64,000 nt of DNA from Coniochaeta sp. PMI_546 (GCA_021432605.1 MU271144.1:248001-312000); one strand, 5' to 3'. Shown: positions 23,325 to 35,955, counted from the first letter of the stretch. Translations and numbers: made by a program. Notes: generated from the letters alone by a model not told the origin.

Positions 23325-24745
23325 ATGGATTCCACGTACCTAAATTATCAGTATGAGCAGACTCACTCACAAACCCATAGATCACGGACGAACAGTGGTG
23401 TATCAACAACAGAAGGCCTTTTCCAGTCACTGAAGCTGGCAGAGTCCCCAGCAGATACATTCAACACAACATCGTATCCTAGTCCCAGACCTCACTCTTC
23501 CCAAGGGCCCAGCTCTCCAATATATATCACCTCCGCCCTACCCACTTCTTCAGTATTCTTACCGACTTCATCGTCCCATTCTCACCCCTCTTTCCCTGCC
23601 ATACCGGATTCTGTTGTGGATACCGACTGGTTCCACACATCGCACGCAACAACCAGCGGCGCACCGTTGGTACGCATAGAGTCAGCACCAGGCTATTCTG
23701 AACTTAGGACGACTTCAAGCCCAACGCCAGGGACCAGTCAACCCGCAAGCATGAGGTTCGTTCTCGGTCGCCTCCTCAAGGCGAAAGTATATGACTAACA
23801 ATCGGCCTCAGTACGGTTGCTCTCCAGTACGATCCCACGTTCAACATGGCAGGCCGATCATCTTTCACCTGGCCAGTCATGGAGAGCGCCAACTTACTTG
23901 GTCACGACCTGAGCTCTTATGCATCAGATGTCAGCTTGTCACCTCCAACTGGCTCAAGATCAGTCACCGCGAGCCCACCAAGAGGAATTCTTACCGCCGA
24001 ACAACGGGAACTCAAACGCCAGCGAGACCAAGTGCGCCGCGACTCCAAAATATCGCAGCGTCAGAGGAGAGCCGACAGCAGCTCCTCCTACGTCCACTCC
24101 CCGCCAGTCACCATGTCTGACTTGGCAACTAATGCCTCAAGCCTCCCAATTTATACCACTGCGCCCTCCCAGATCTCCGTCCTTGCGGAACCAGTATCGA
24201 CGCTAGCTCCTCAGCAGTATATGCCTTCATATTCTCCACCCTTGGAGAGCCAGTCCAATATGTTCTCAAGCCAATATTCGCCACAACCATATTTATCAAT
24301 GGGATACCCTCCCAGCTATCCCAACACGGCATCCTCCAGTTTACCATCGCATTACGGGTGAGTACCGTCATTGACATATTTCCAAGCAGAAGAAGAAAAA
24401 GGGTGCTGACAGCGGTACCGCGCCAGAAGACCAAATATGGGAGACCCAAATATGATGTATCCGGTACCTTCAGTTTTGACAACGGGCGGCCAAGAGGGCC
24501 AAGAGGGCACCCACGTCAGAGTGGTCCAGAGCCGGCCCAAGCCGCAGTGCTGGGAGCACGGCTGTAACGGTCGACAGTTTAGCACGTTCAGCAATCTGTT
24601 GCGCCACCAGCGAGAGAAGTCTGGACACGCTGCCAAGGCTAGCTGCCCCAATTGTGGTGCCGAGTTCACGAGGACAACCGCGCGAAATGGGCATCTATTA
24701 CACGACAAGTGCAAGCAAAAGCGGAACAGCACGAGCAGCCAGTAG
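23325..24745 (+). CDS. C2H2-type zinc finger protein, putative transcription factor (431 aa, 3 exons)
   Basis: Exons are 23325-23755, 23812-24357 and 24427-24745. Intron 1 (56 nt, donor GTTCGT, branch TGACTAACA) and intron 2 (69 nt, donor GTGAGT, acceptor GCCAG) both keep phase. The product is Ser/Pro/Thr/Gln-rich through most of its length. A basic block [20 protein letters not shown] lies in exon 2 (residues about 200-230). The C-terminus holds two zinc-finger units: [20 protein letters not shown] (from residue 367) and [20 protein letters not shown] followed by DKC. The paired arrangement is common in fungal regulators, so nuclear DNA binding is inferred. The start ATG at 23325 ([10 protein letters not shown]) is preferred over an in-frame ATG at 23262. 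The neighbouring frame after the stop stays open for about 45 acidic codons, so an alternative 3' splice could lengthen the tail. I do not recognise the orthologue. Confidence 0.75.
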
Positions 24746-27700
24746 CTGGGCAGCCGGGGAAGAATTCTGATGCGACTGGGGACGAGGACGAATCAGTCAG
24801 TCCCATGGAGACGGTGGACCTAGACTCAACTTTGATGCATTTTCAGCGGGCAGCGTTCTCTTCGCGCAACCTCATCTTACCGTAACGGACGATGGGAGGT
24901 GTACACTCTTCACGAATACCACTTTTGCAGATTTCTTTTTATCAAGGGCTGATGTGTTGGGAAAAGCGTCTTTGAGGGTTGATTATTTTAAGCCTGTTCT
25001 TCACTACTTTCCCGCGACCATGACGGTGTCGATGGATATACACATTGAAAACGGTCGAAAGGCTGGAAGGGGCTCATATTCTTTTCAGCCATTGTCTTGC
25101 AGCAGGACCGCCCCATTCAGCTCTGGGTGCTAGTCGATGAGCGCTTGTAGATAGTTAGAAACGGGGGACACCATGAGTCACCCCTGACCATAGGCATGTC
25201 ATGATGGGAGAGCGCATCCTGGTGATCGACTGCAATATGGAACCACAAAGTTCTCCGCCGCACGAATGTAGCTACGCAGCAACCAAGTTCCTATTCCTCT
25301 TTTCCTGGACCTCAGATTCCAATACTCCTCACATAGCCTGACGACGGACAGAGGTTTGTCCCATGGCTATGTCCATACCCACCGTACAGCATAGTCGCGT
25401 TATCGAGCTGCTCCCCTCTCGTCGTTCCCTTCCCCACTCCAACAGATGCAGAGCCCTGGTACAGACCTCAAAAGAAACGCCGCTAAGAGGCATTGGGCGG
25501 TGAACTCCCTCCTGCGTTCATTGTGCCTTCACTGACGAAGCGGCATTGCGACCCCCCACACCGTAGACAGATAGACTCACAGTCCAGATTGGTGGCAAAT
25601 AGAGCTCGTTCAGGACCAGTACAAGCCATTCCTCCCCCCCCCGGCGTGGGGTGCACCAACGCCGCGGCATCGAAAACAGGTCAGGTCAGTGAGGGGAATC
25701 AAGTTCTGTAGCACGAAGCCAGCTTCTCTTGGATGACCAAGGAGCAGAGTGTCCTCCCCCCACAAGTACCCTCGGCTTCTCTTGCGACCCTGCCGACCGA
25801 GACGAGGATTGGGCCGCTCAACAGCGACGAGTGTGCTCATGCTGATGCACCCACCATCACCCAGCATGGCACACCTCGGTAGGGCTCTGGCAGACAGGCA
25901 CGCTATCGTGCGGGAGGATGTAAAAGGGGGCGCCAAATCCTGCGCTAAGGCAGGAGGTGCTTGTCCTCCATATTCTGGATTCTGGAGGGAGGGGAAACGG
26001 AAAGGGAAAGGACACGACCCAGCCCATCCGAAATGAAATCCCCCATCCAGCGTCCTAGATCATTACAGCTTAGCTGGCAACGCTGTTGAGGGCGTAGCGC
26101 TAAACTATGCGCCCGTGGCACGCATCGCCGATGAGACTTGCGAAGCATCTGCATTAACCAACACGGCCATCCATATAGACCTCCACATATACGTAGTATC
26201 GATGGATCGCAGTCATGATGCTCAGGTCAAGGTGGACAAAAGGCAAAAGCCAAGCGGTCGTCCTTGAGCTTGAGTTAGGGTTTGTCCATATCGTCGGACA
26301 TAGGCACTGAAACCTGGCACCCCATGGATCGTGAAGAGGCATCCATCGTTGTCTATAATATTCATCCGTACCGAAACAAGTCAAATAGAAATAGAGTTTC
26401 AACCATCTTACTGCATAAGGACTATGCCGAGTGGGGGAGGCTCGGGTACCTTCACGGCGGTACTACCTCGATCAATATGTGATATTTCGACCTTGCACGC
26501 CGTCCTTGACACAAGGTACTAGTTGTCGTCTAGTGCCAAGCTTGCTGTCCGTTCTCGCAACGGTCCAGGGGCACCACTGGCTAGAGACTCAAACGCGAAT
26601 CTGGCATCTCCCAAAATCCATCGCGGGAAAATCGTGGCGCCTCCTGGCCGATGAGCCCTACGATCAACACTCCGGGAGATTTTCAGGCCAATGACCGTCA
26701 CAAGAATCCTGTTGACTGAAGCTGGGGTTGAATCCTCGGGGCTAACAGCATCATTGCGTCCAAAGAGGGCGGGCGGGTGTTGGCAACAAGAACTTTGAGT
26801 GCTGGCTGATATTGTAGTCGAACAAAACACTGTGGTGGTCGCTTTTCGGTCCCGTCGGCAGGTTCCGGCTGTTATGTTATCAACGGTCAGCACAGCCGCG
26901 ATAGAAATAACCCCTCTTGTAACCCTGTTTGGAGAGAATGGCGGGTAAACGGCGTTAAAGTGTGCCGTGGTCAGGGCACCTAAGGTACCTGCCTGATACC
27001 GGTAGCGGTAAGGTAGTGGTGCATTTGTGAGTTGCTGTTCACTTGCGCAAAGACGCAGGCTCCGCCGATGACGAAGTTATTTGTTCAATTCGCACTGTGC
27101 TCACGGGCATTTTGCCCATTGCAAATCATTTTCCTCCACCTCTCAGTCCATACCTTATTCATAGCTCAATCTCGGCCGAGCGACACCGACAGTGTCCCCT
27201 GTGTCCTTGATCCCCTCCCCACTTGCGTTGATCTCCTCCAAGCATGTCGGTCCATGTCCAGGATCTCAATTGTCGTGCCCGGCTAGACCTTCCAACGAAG
27301 CTGCCGGTCCCGACAAACGAATGATTACAGCGAGGAAAAGGCATAACACTGTGTGCACCGGCGCCGCGGTCCAACAAGCGGCCAGCGAAGTTCCGGTGGC
27401 CTGGACCTGGGACTTCTTCTGTGTCCTACCATACACACTTAACAGGTGTGTTTCATTACCGAGGAGACGAGAAGCGCCATCTGCATGCTGCCAGATCAGG
27501 TTCTGTCGCTCTCTGGTTCTGGACGGTCACGGCGGTCCCGAAAGCGACGCTGGCTACAGAGCGCGACATTTTACATTGCGACACTGCATGGCCACGCCAA
27601 CCATGCCACACTCACCTTTATTAACGTCCCCGGGGGTTAGAGGCGGCAAACTCAGCGTCTCTTTCCCGAATCCCGCAGAATTGACCGGCACACTCGTCGT

Positions 27701-30700
27701 TGCTCCCATGCGACGAAACGAAACGGTCACTGGAATAGTCCATCGCAATTTGTTTATACCGGTATGCCAGATGGTCCAGTTTTGACGTGCAGAGTCGTGC
27801 GGCGCCACCCGAACAGTAGTTGTCCAAGTCTCTCCTATCACGACAGGCCCAGTCCAAGAGATGGTTTTGAACGACGACATCCCCCTTCGACCAGATCGAT
27901 TTCTCAGGAACATGTCCCGAGCCTAGCAGAGATCACTGTGATGAATCACACGACATTCGCGCTAACAAAGGCAGCTTGCTCCCTTCAAGTACCTGACGGT
28001 GGCGTACCGAATCCTCCTGCAGTACCTACTGTATACGTAGTATGCAAGCGAAAGCCAGGGATCTTGACCGTTTTGAGGGACTTGGGTGCAATGTACCTGA
28101 GCCTAAGCCCTTTTTAGCAAGCGTAACGGGTGCTGCAACCACTCCCTCGAAGGATTGCAGCTTTTCCAAAATTGCACCCCCCCTTTCTCCGCGTGGATAC
28201 CGACTTCCCAAGAGGGCTGTGACCCGCTTACCTAACCCCGCTTTGTCCAAGTCTACCTAGGTACCGTAGAGTCCCAGACGACATGAGACTTCTCTTCAAG
28301 CCATAACCACAATTCCTCAGCGGCTGCAGGGCAAGAAACTCGGCAAGCGATATTTCAAGTCCCTGAAACTGAAGTTCAAACATATCATAAGAATGAACAG
28401 GGTAGGTACAAGCATCATTTTCGTTGGATAACGGCGCCACAGCGATCGGCCGCCTGTCGGCTCCGGGGAGATAAGCTGGGTCCGGCACAGGGCCGGTGGT
28501 TCCGTTGCAAGGGGGCCGTCTACCACCGATGGACCGGCATGTGCCCGCCTCGCACAAGGACACGCCATGTACGCTAAGGTACCAGTGCAAGGTACCTTTT
28601 TAGCAGCGCGCTTGGCGACATCCACGTGCACACCGACTGCTGACGATCCCTTCGGTTTCGGGCGTTGTATTTGCACTTCCGCCTTCCAGGATCAGTTGGC
28701 CCCAGCGTCAAGAGGCGCCCAAGCTAACGGGAATACGGGACTTGGCTTGCTGGGAATCCGAGTCCTACCTGACACCAATGGAACCTCGCTTCGGAATGCG
28801 AAGCCAATACGCAATTATCGGGACAGTCGTCGATTTGGCTGTCTGATCTGAGCTCATTGCGGTGACGACGACACCCGAATGAGCCTTGACTGGGAGGATG
28901 TTGGCGGTAGTCTAGTAAAGTAGTCTGGGTGATACTCAGAGGATCGTTAAGCTTCGCGCTACGTCTCTGGGAAGCCGCATTGCGAATGCTGTCACTCCAT
29001 CTTACCTACCAGGTAGCCTCGACAGGGTCGAAGCACCATACCGCGCGAGAGCGAGTTTTGAAAACGCTAGTATGAGAGACGTAACTCTTAGCCCGCGTCT
29101 GGTGTCCAGTGCTCTACACGGTGTCCCGCCATTGGGCAAGATTGGCTCCCAATCACTCCGACCACGGCCTCCCAAGACGGCGTTACCGCATACGTCAGTA
29201 CGGGCAGCTTGACCGCTGGGGGAATCGACATGGCCGCGGGACGTGGGAGCATGACAGACATCACTGAGCGCGGAATGTGGTGGCAGAGACGAGATCTAGG
29301 CAGCAGGATTAGGACCGACTATATTTGGCATTGAACTTGGATTCACAGGCCCCGCATAATCAACGACTATTTGCGCGCAACGGAACGTTCATGACTGATC
29401 ATTCAGGGCGGCAATCAGCGAATCAATTTGTAAGGTCCTCAACGCTGGACCTGGAACGTGCCGTCCATGGTCGACTGCCACTATATCATGCGTGATAAAG
29501 TGCATACTCACAAGGTGACGTTAATGGCCGTGTCAGGGGAAGCCCATGAAACATACGATTAATAAACGCCCCTGACTGTGCGTATCCGAAGATTCACGAG
29601 TCACGGTAATTTCAGAGGCGCAGCTGTACCGACTCGAAGCACAGTGGCCTTCTAGAAGTCTGCCTTCACCACGTTCCGAAGTCTGCCTTCATTAAGAGCC
29701 GTTGTCAATAGGATTCTAAGCCGCCTCACGAGCCCCCTGCCAAGTATGGACCAATTTGACGACCATGCCGTTCACCTCTCGACAGTGGGATGACCCAGTA
29801 CAAAGGCGCCGGTAGCGGGGGTGCGGCATTCGGGAGCATCAGCACTGCGTGGGAGATCCCAGTGAGACAAACTGGTTGGCTCTGGTCGCATGGAACTTTT
29901 AGCGGCCTAGTCCTGGCGTTGATGGGTTGCAGTCGCTCATATGCCTGCATCACGACCTTTCGTGTCGCAGTCAAGTGACAAATCTGCACGTTTCCAACGA
30001 AAACATCCCCACAACAGCTGAAAAATCGCCCGGGGACTACCAAGTCATTTCTTTCTCGGGGTTCGTTCTCTCATTGATGTCACTTCTATGACAGAGCGTA
30101 TCACACGTGTGCTGAGTGTGGATGCTGTCGGTGGTAAGGTACCTTATGCAGTGAAACTTGGCATCCAACGTCTGGGAGTCGGCCAGCAAAACGGTCGCAG
30201 ACTGCATGCACAGACCTAGGTGGTACCAGCGGGACCTCTGGGTCAGGACTGGGTGCCATTCCCGTTGTACTCCCCTCTCTGTTAATAATCACCAATCGTT
30301 CGGTTTCCCTCCCGCTGGGCTGGTGATCGGCACTGAAGCTAAATCCCATGACTTCGTCTAGTTAAGATGCTGGTTCCCCAGAGAATCGCTACTGGTTTCG
30401 TGTAAAACGGCTTACTACTTGTTGGCCCATTGTAAATTTCAAGACTCATCGCCAAGCAAGGGACCCTTGAGTGAACTTACAATGAAGAATCACGGTATGT
30501 ACTAGGTAATGGAGGTGTTTTGGCAGTGATAGAAAGGCACCACGGCGACACGGTACGAACGACCCCCTGTAGTCTGGTCGTTCTGCAGTCTCGTCGTTTG
30601 TGGAAGGGAAAGCCGGCCATGGCCCCGAGACCCTGGAAAAACATCACCAGCAAGGTCCTAAAGCATTCCCCTCCCAGAAGTAGCATTCAAGCATCTCCCG

Positions 30701-31542
30701 GATTCCCACGGGCCCTGTCTTTGTGACCTGTCGACAGATTAGCAACTGGTACGGGGGTGACGATCCGCGAGTCCGCCAGCGAATGGCGCTTAAATGAGCA
30801 GCGAGAGGTGAATTGTCGTTTGATTACAGGAGCACTCGCGGCTCTCGCGGGTAAGAATGAGGTGTCATTGAATCCCTCGACCACGCTGGCAGGGCCAAGT
30901 TATTGATTGTGCGTGCACACAGGATCCCGGGGTCACTCATGAACACTGTGTAGGTGAGCGGACCAGCGGCGCAGGTCTGTGTGGCTTCAGTTGGCTTTAC
31001 TCACGCCTAAGGAAGCTCCAGCTGGGATCTTCGCCGAAGTCCATGTTGTCATAGACTCGTTGCCATTGTTTGGAAGAGAATGTGGAAAAGTATTCACAAC
31101 AAGGACAGCAAATATGGGATGGTACAGTACAAACAAGCTTGAATTGCACAATGGGCACCACGCATTTGTCGCTAAGTTGTCCCAGGCTTGAGGAAGGTGA
31201 GGTGGGTACCGTATACTGTACTGTAGGTAACATCAAACAAGAATTCCCCACCCCACACACCGCACCAGTTACACCTTCCTTAGCTCGGATCTGCTATGTA
31301 CGCGCTCGGAAGCGGGCCACGCGTACCCCCGGCCACCGCTGGCTGGGCGTCCAATTAAGCGCAGCAGTGTGGGAATAGAAGATAAGCGCGCCAACCAAAC
31401 AGCAATCGCGCTTCACTTGGACATTGTCAACAAGCCAACAACCAAACGGCTAACAACGTCAAGCCTGTCTAGGCAATCTTCTCTCACGTCCTAGATAATA
31501 TTGGTACTCTAGGCGACTGACTCACTCGGGAGAGAGCACATC
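24746..31542. other. 6.8-kb gene desert
   Basis: No supported gene. The region contains AGGTACCT palindromes near 26983, 28590 and 30138 and several related GGTACC sites. The best ORF is an ATG-started 119-codon frame on the minus strand (27554-27913) whose end overlaps a GTGAGT donor-like site; it has no recognisable domain and I could not extend it. The right end must hold the apc2 promoter. Confidence 0.45.
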
Positions 31543-34500
31543 ATGGCTGCGGCCGTGGCGACGTCCAAGTGGAAAACACGCCGACGACGTGTCTACCAGT
31601 CGGTCTTTCAGACGGACATCACACAACCAACTCCTTACTCCACACCCTCCATTAGGTTCACAGAGCAGGGTCGGCCATTCGGTGGACACCTCCTTAGCCC
31701 CGAGTTGAAGCACCAACTTCACAATGCGAGCCACGCTCTAGCTGCTTCACTAAACGCTGCTCCTGACACCCTGCAGCCACTGTCGGACCATAGGAACACG
31801 GCAGACGACCTGTCCCAACAGGTTGTGGGCAAGTTCTTACCCTATGCCCCTACAGTTGCTGCTGGCTTTTTATCGCACCCTCAGCCACCGCCAACAGGAC
31901 ACCAATCTGGAGTGCAGGATGCTGCCGAGGAGCAAATGCGGTACGACCGTGCTTGGCACGTCGTCACTTCCAGACTCGTTCTGCCCGCTTCAGCCACTGC
32001 TGAGGACTCTTTCGGGACCCTCGCACCTGATTCCCAGTACCAGTCTCAGGGACAAGAGGTGAGCTCGGAAGCCGCCTTCTACGAGGCTCTCCGCCTGGTT
32101 GTGAACGCACCGACAGCTCTGCCACGGGCGGCTCACACCGAGGACATACTCTTCTGGCACACACAGCAGGTGCGAAGACACTTTGCTCAGCACGTGCTAC
32201 CGCTGCTGTCTGCTTGTGCGGAGGGACTGTTAGAGGAGGATGACCTAAGGGACCCCACAGGTAGAGGATCGTATGAAAAGCACATGATCATTGTCATGAG
32301 CAGCGTGCGGACACTTGAAGCCGCGATGAGACTGTATTCGTACGGCATGCAGCTGCTCGTACGCGGGATTCAGCGAGTCCAGACCGCAGAGAAGGAGAAC
32401 GCTGCTTCCGACCCGGAGCTCATCGCCAGCCGATTCCGCCGAGATGTTCACGCTCTGGTGAGCAACTCTGCATCTCCGCAATTGATGAGATCATTGCGAG
32501 TCGTGCTGATCCATCTTGTTGGAAACACGCTTGGAGTTCCAGCCAGAAGGCATGGAAAGAATCATCACGATACCGTGACAACCCGACCAGCCCCGCCCAC
32601 GGAGAATGACCTCAACTCGCTCGCATCTCGGAAACGGCTGCTTGAGCTTCTTGAGCCACTCTGCAGCGTTGGCCTTGCCGGCGAAAGGTTTCAGATACTC
32701 TTCGCGGAGGTCATGGATGCCATGATGTCGGACTTCGTAAAGGGAGCGTACGCTGGCATCTGGGCAGCGCCGGCCGAGCAGCATGGGCTTACGAGAAGCA
32801 CTTCGATCACAGGTCTGCAGGCCACGAGCCCGGCATCGTCGTCTCCTTGCATCTCTTCGCTGTGTAATTGGATCGAGAACCACTACGCACGCCTAGCTAT
32901 CGAGGTGCTCAGCCGGATCACCGATGATTCGAGCCAGCCACCTGTCACTCTGTCAGATGTCAAGACCTACCAGTCACTTGCTCTCGGTCGTCTAGCGGCA
33001 CTGCGGATAGCAGAGCTCTTTGACATTGTGTTGGCTTGGCCCAGTTCACGCGGTGCTCTAGACGACCTGCGAGCTGCCATCACCACACCGGCACGCAGGC
33101 TACAACTGACAGATTCGTTCGCAGTGACGCTGCAGCGGCGGCTGCTCCATCCTGGACGGTCGACCCTGGAGATCCTCCAGACCTACATCGCCATGATCCG
33201 AACCTTTCACGCGCTCGACCACAGCAAGGTGCTCCTTAGCCGCGTATCACCGAGCTTACAGCTGTATCTGTGCGGTCGTGAGGATGCTGTGCGTATTGTT
33301 GTAACAGGACTACTAGCCTCACCTGAGGAGATCAGGGCGGCCAGATTAGAGAAGCAGATGCGAGAAGAGAAAGAAGGCTTGAGCAGAGGCAGACACGCAG
33401 GGACGTCTCAGAGTGGCCCGTTCATGACACCAGCCCTGCCGCCACGGCGAGGCTTAAGGTCAAGACACGGCACGCCCGAGGTTGAAGAAGCTGGTATTAG
33501 AGAAGTCCCTCCCGTCTCCGGATCTACAACCGGCGGCACCCACAGCGCCAAGCTTGTCGAGCTGGCTCTCCTGATGACAGACCCTATCCAGTCACGCCGT
33601 GCAGGCGGCGCAGACGAAGACGCAGACCTAGACTGGAACGACATGAGCTGGGTTCCGGACCCAATAGACGCGGGGGCCAACTACAAACGGCCGCGCAGCG
33701 AGGACGTCATCGGCACCCTGATCTCCGCCCTGGGTTCCCAAGACACATTCATCCGCGAATTTCAAGTCATAGTAGCGGAGCGACTCCTGTCTGACCAGGC
33801 TCGTTTCGACCAGGAAGTCCGCGTCCTCAACCTGCTCAAAAAACGGTTTGGCGAAGCAGCCCTCCAGAACTGCGACGTCATGATCCGCGACATACAGGAC
33901 TCGCGACGCCTAGACGGCGCCATTCGCAAGGTCCAAGGCGTCAAAGACGGCGAGTCATCAAGACCCCCGCCAGCCGCAACACCCACCAATCCCAAGACTC
34001 GCTCCCGTGCCGCGCCGTCTTCGTCCTCCCCGTCCGTGTCATCAGAAGCGCCATATCACGCCCGCATTCTCTCGCGACTCTTCTGGCCGAACCTGGATCG
34101 CGAGCACTTCCTCCTTCCGACCCCAATCTCCGAGCACCAAAAACAATACGAGCAGGGCTACGAACACCTCAAAGCCTCCCGTAAGCTGACCTGGCTCAAC
34201 CAGCTAGGCCAAGCGACTGTCGAACTTGAGCTGCAAGACCGTACCGTCGCAGTAGACTGCAAGACCTACGAAGCGACAGTCATCTACGCCTTCCAGTCGT
34301 CCGATACAACACCTGCCCGTATGACAGTGTCCGACCTCGAGGAGCATCTGCAAATGGACGACGATCTGATAACCTCCGCTCTGTCGTTTTGGGTTTCGAA
34401 AGGCGTACTCGCCCGGCGGGGAGAGACCTACGTCGTCTTGGAAACAGCATCTGGCCCAGACCTGGGCCCCACCTCCTCCGCGCCTGGGTCCCCCGGGCCG

Positions 34501-34767
34501 GCAGCAGACGCCGAGCCCGCCGCTCCAGCCGTCGTGGTCGATGAGAAGGAGGCGGGCCGGCGGGCCATGTACTGGCAGTACATCCGCGGGATGCTGACGA
34601 ATGCCAGCGCGACGATGCCGCTGGGCCAGATGGCCATGATGATGAAGATGCTGATCGCGGACGGGTTTCCGTGGAGTAATGAGGAACTGCAAGAGTTCTT
34701 GGGTGAGAAGGTTGCTGACGGGGAGCTGGAGATTGTGGTGGGCAAGTATAGGCTTGTTAGGAAGTAA
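31543..34767 (+). CDS. apc2: Anaphase-promoting complex subunit 2, cullin family (1074 aa)
   Basis: Apc2 is the cullin-like scaffold of the APC/C ubiquitin ligase. With the RING subunit Apc11 it forms the catalytic core that marks cyclin B and securin for destruction. The gene is a single uninterrupted ORF from ATG 31543. N-terminal helical cullin-repeat-like sequence is followed by the cullin homology region: WVPDPIDAG...RSEDVIGTLISALG at about residues 703-730, LLSDQARFDQEVRVLNLLKKRFG, then LSRLFWPNLDREHFLLP at about 842-860. The last 65 residues form the Apc2 C-terminal winged helix, including YWQYIRGMLTNASATMPLGQ and the ending IVVGKYRLVRK. The length is typical of filamentous fungal Apc2. 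Ser/Pro/Arg-rich linkers near residues 600-680 and 800-840 are likely disordered and possible phosphorylation sites. Absence of introns over 3.2 kb contrasts with the intron-bearing neighbours. Confidence 0.92.
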   Translation: MAAAVATSKWKTRRRRVYQSVFQTDITQPTPYSTPSIRFTEQGRPFGGHLLSPELKHQLHNASHALAASLNAAPDTLQPLSDHRNTADDLSQQVVGKFLPYAPTVAAGFLSHPQPPPTGHQSGVQDAAEEQMRYDRAWHVVTSRLVLPASATAEDSFGTLAPDSQYQSQGQEVSSEAAFYEALRLVVNAPTALPRAAHTEDILFWHTQQVRRHFAQHVLPLLSACAEGLLEEDDLRDPTGRGSYEKHMIIVMSSVRTLEAAMRLYSYGMQLLVRGIQRVQTAEKENAASDPELIASRFRRDVHALVSNSASPQLMRSLRVVLIHLVGNTLGVPARRHGKNHHDTVTTRPAPPTENDLNSLASRKRLLELLEPLCSVGLAGERFQILFAEVMDAMMSDFVKGAYAGIWAAPAEQHGLTRSTSITGLQATSPASSSPCISSLCNWIENHYARLAIEVLSRITDDSSQPPVTLSDVKTYQSLALGRLAALRIAELFDIVLAWPSSRGALDDLRAAITTPARRLQLTDSFAVTLQRRLLHPGRSTLEILQTYIAMIRTFHALDHSKVLLSRVSPSLQLYLCGREDAVRIVVTGLLASPEEIRAARLEKQMREEKEGLSRGRHAGTSQSGPFMTPALPPRRGLRSRHGTPEVEEAGIREVPPVSGSTTGGTHSAKLVELALLMTDPIQSRRAGGADEDADLDWNDMSWVPDPIDAGANYKRPRSEDVIGTLISALGSQDTFIREFQVIVAERLLSDQARFDQEVRVLNLLKKRFGEAALQNCDVMIRDIQDSRRLDGAIRKVQGVKDGESSRPPPAATPTNPKTRSRAAPSSSSPSVSSEAPYHARILSRLFWPNLDREHFLLPTPISEHQKQYEQGYEHLKASRKLTWLNQLGQATVELELQDRTVAVDCKTYEATVIYAFQSSDTTPARMTVSDLEEHLQMDDDLITSALSFWVSKGVLARRGETYVVLETASGPDLGPTSSAPGSPGPAADAEPAAPAVVVDEKEAGRRAMYWQYIRGMLTNASATMPLGQMAMMMKMLIADGFPWSNEELQEFLGEKVADGELEIVVGKYRLVRK

Positions 34768-35309
34768 CTTCCGCTTGGTACGTTAGGGATATCACCCCGA
34801 TGCATGTATATGGTATATGGACGGCAAGGCGGAATCACGCAGGACACATTGTCCATCGGTGAGAGCAATGGTAGATATCCCTCGAAGGCTGGTGCCTGCA
34901 TATGCCCAACTATGAGATGGCAGAAATATTACTCTACCCACAGAGCGACAAATGCTAATCATTGTCCCAAAACTTTGAAAGCTAAGGAATGTTCATCACA
35001 CATCATCTGGTGCGCATCACCTGGTTATTAACGTAAAAGGTCCGCGCTTCTATCGCATAAGGGCCCTTCGAAGTCCTGCTCGACATGCCCGCCCATGCCT
35101 GGACAATGCCAATACGACGAACAAACATGTCGACTATACATAACATCCTCGTGACTCTAGGTATTACGCCCCAGCTGCTGACCCTTTTACATGTAGCGTC
35201 CCGAAGACATCTGTCTGGCTACACTTCGGCGACCGACCGAGACAAGGACCCCGCACCTCCACAGCCGGATATCGACCGGCATACCCGACAAAGCCGTCAT
35301 CCAATCAAT
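34768..35309. other. Intergenic between apc2 and tRNA-Ala
   Basis: This is the 3' flank of apc2 and the 5' flank of the tRNA gene. I see nothing else in it. Confidence 0.5.
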
Positions 35310-35403
35310 GGGGGTGTAGTCTAGTGGTTATGATTTCTGCTTTGCAAGCTTCTTCTGAGCTTTGAATTGCAGAGGGTCCCGTGTTCAAATCATGGCGCCT
35401 CCA
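35310..35403 (+). tRNA. tRNA-Ala (anticodon TGC) with 21-nt intron
   Basis: The acceptor arm GGGGGTG pairs with CGCCTCC. The anticodon stem TCTGC (35336-35340) pairs with GCAGA (35369-35373), and the T arm CCGTG-TTCAAAT-CATGG is well formed. The anticodon TGC lies at 35343-35345. A 21-nt intron at about 35347-35367 sits at the canonical place, one base 3' of the anticodon. A TTTT stop follows within four bases. The D arm (GTCTAGTGGTTATGAT) matches an internal A box. Confidence 0.88.
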
Positions 35404-35493
35404 AACTTTTGCTGTTTCGTTCTTTGACGCAAATGTGAATATGTCTCAAGAAACATTATGGCCGACAAAGGCCATATTTGTCCAGTTTGGAGG
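35398..35493. repeat. Inverted repeat overlapping the tRNA-Ala 3' end
   Basis: CCTCCAAACT (35398-35407) is the exact reverse complement of AGTTTGGAGG (35484-35493). Inside the loop, ATGGCC (35458-35463) and GGCCAT (35470-35475) form a second perfect hairpin. The left arm includes the tRNA acceptor 3' strand, so the structure is anchored on the tRNA gene. It could be a short insertion scar, a transcript-processing structure or chance. Confidence 0.6.
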
Positions 35494-35955
35494 AATTAAT
35501 CGTCGTTCCTTCTATTTTTGTTTGTTTTAATATTATAGAAACTTGATATGTTAAGAGTAGAGAAAGCTTATAGCCTCGTTTGCTAGACCTTACTCTTTAT
35601 ACCTAATAGAGTATTTTTACAATGTTACATTGCCCGACAGTAGGTGTCACCTCTCTGCTGTTGGCTCGTTGACTGCAAACAAGAGCTAGAACAACATAGC
35701 GAACTCTTCTCACGCTATAAGCAGTTGCTCTCTCACAGAGCGCGATCCTCACTCCCATGTGCCAGAACAGGCTCTGTCGACACATATCCATCTCACCTTT
35801 TACGACAGATGGGTCTGCGGGTCAGAACTGACTCGCCATCTCTCAACAGAACACAACCCACTCCTAAAGAATAGAGCTAGTCGCGTACAATCACAGCACC
35901 GTAAAACTCGGTAGGCCGCCTGCTCTCCCACCATCGATCGGTAACCAGGCCGCTC
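35404..35955. other. Intergenic between the two tRNA genes
   Basis: The left half is AT-rich, in contrast to the rest of the window, and holds the inverted repeat listed separately. I considered a solo long terminal repeat near 35548-35637 but found no matching ends or target duplication. No gene is supported. Confidence 0.5.
35407..35410 (+). terminator. RNA polymerase III terminator of tRNA-Ala
   Basis: A run of four T four bases after the mature 3' end. Confidence 0.6.

Noticed and set aside
27554-27913. ATG-started 119-codon frame on the minus strand that reads over a GTGAGT donor-like site
   Set aside because: Threonine/tryptophan-rich and possibly protein-like, but I found no domain and no acceptor leading into a longer frame. 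An opposite-strand frame covers the same bases.
35548-35637. Possible solo long terminal repeat next to the tRNA genes
   Set aside because: The sequence starts TGTTA and is AT-rich, but the end does not match and no target-site duplication is visible.
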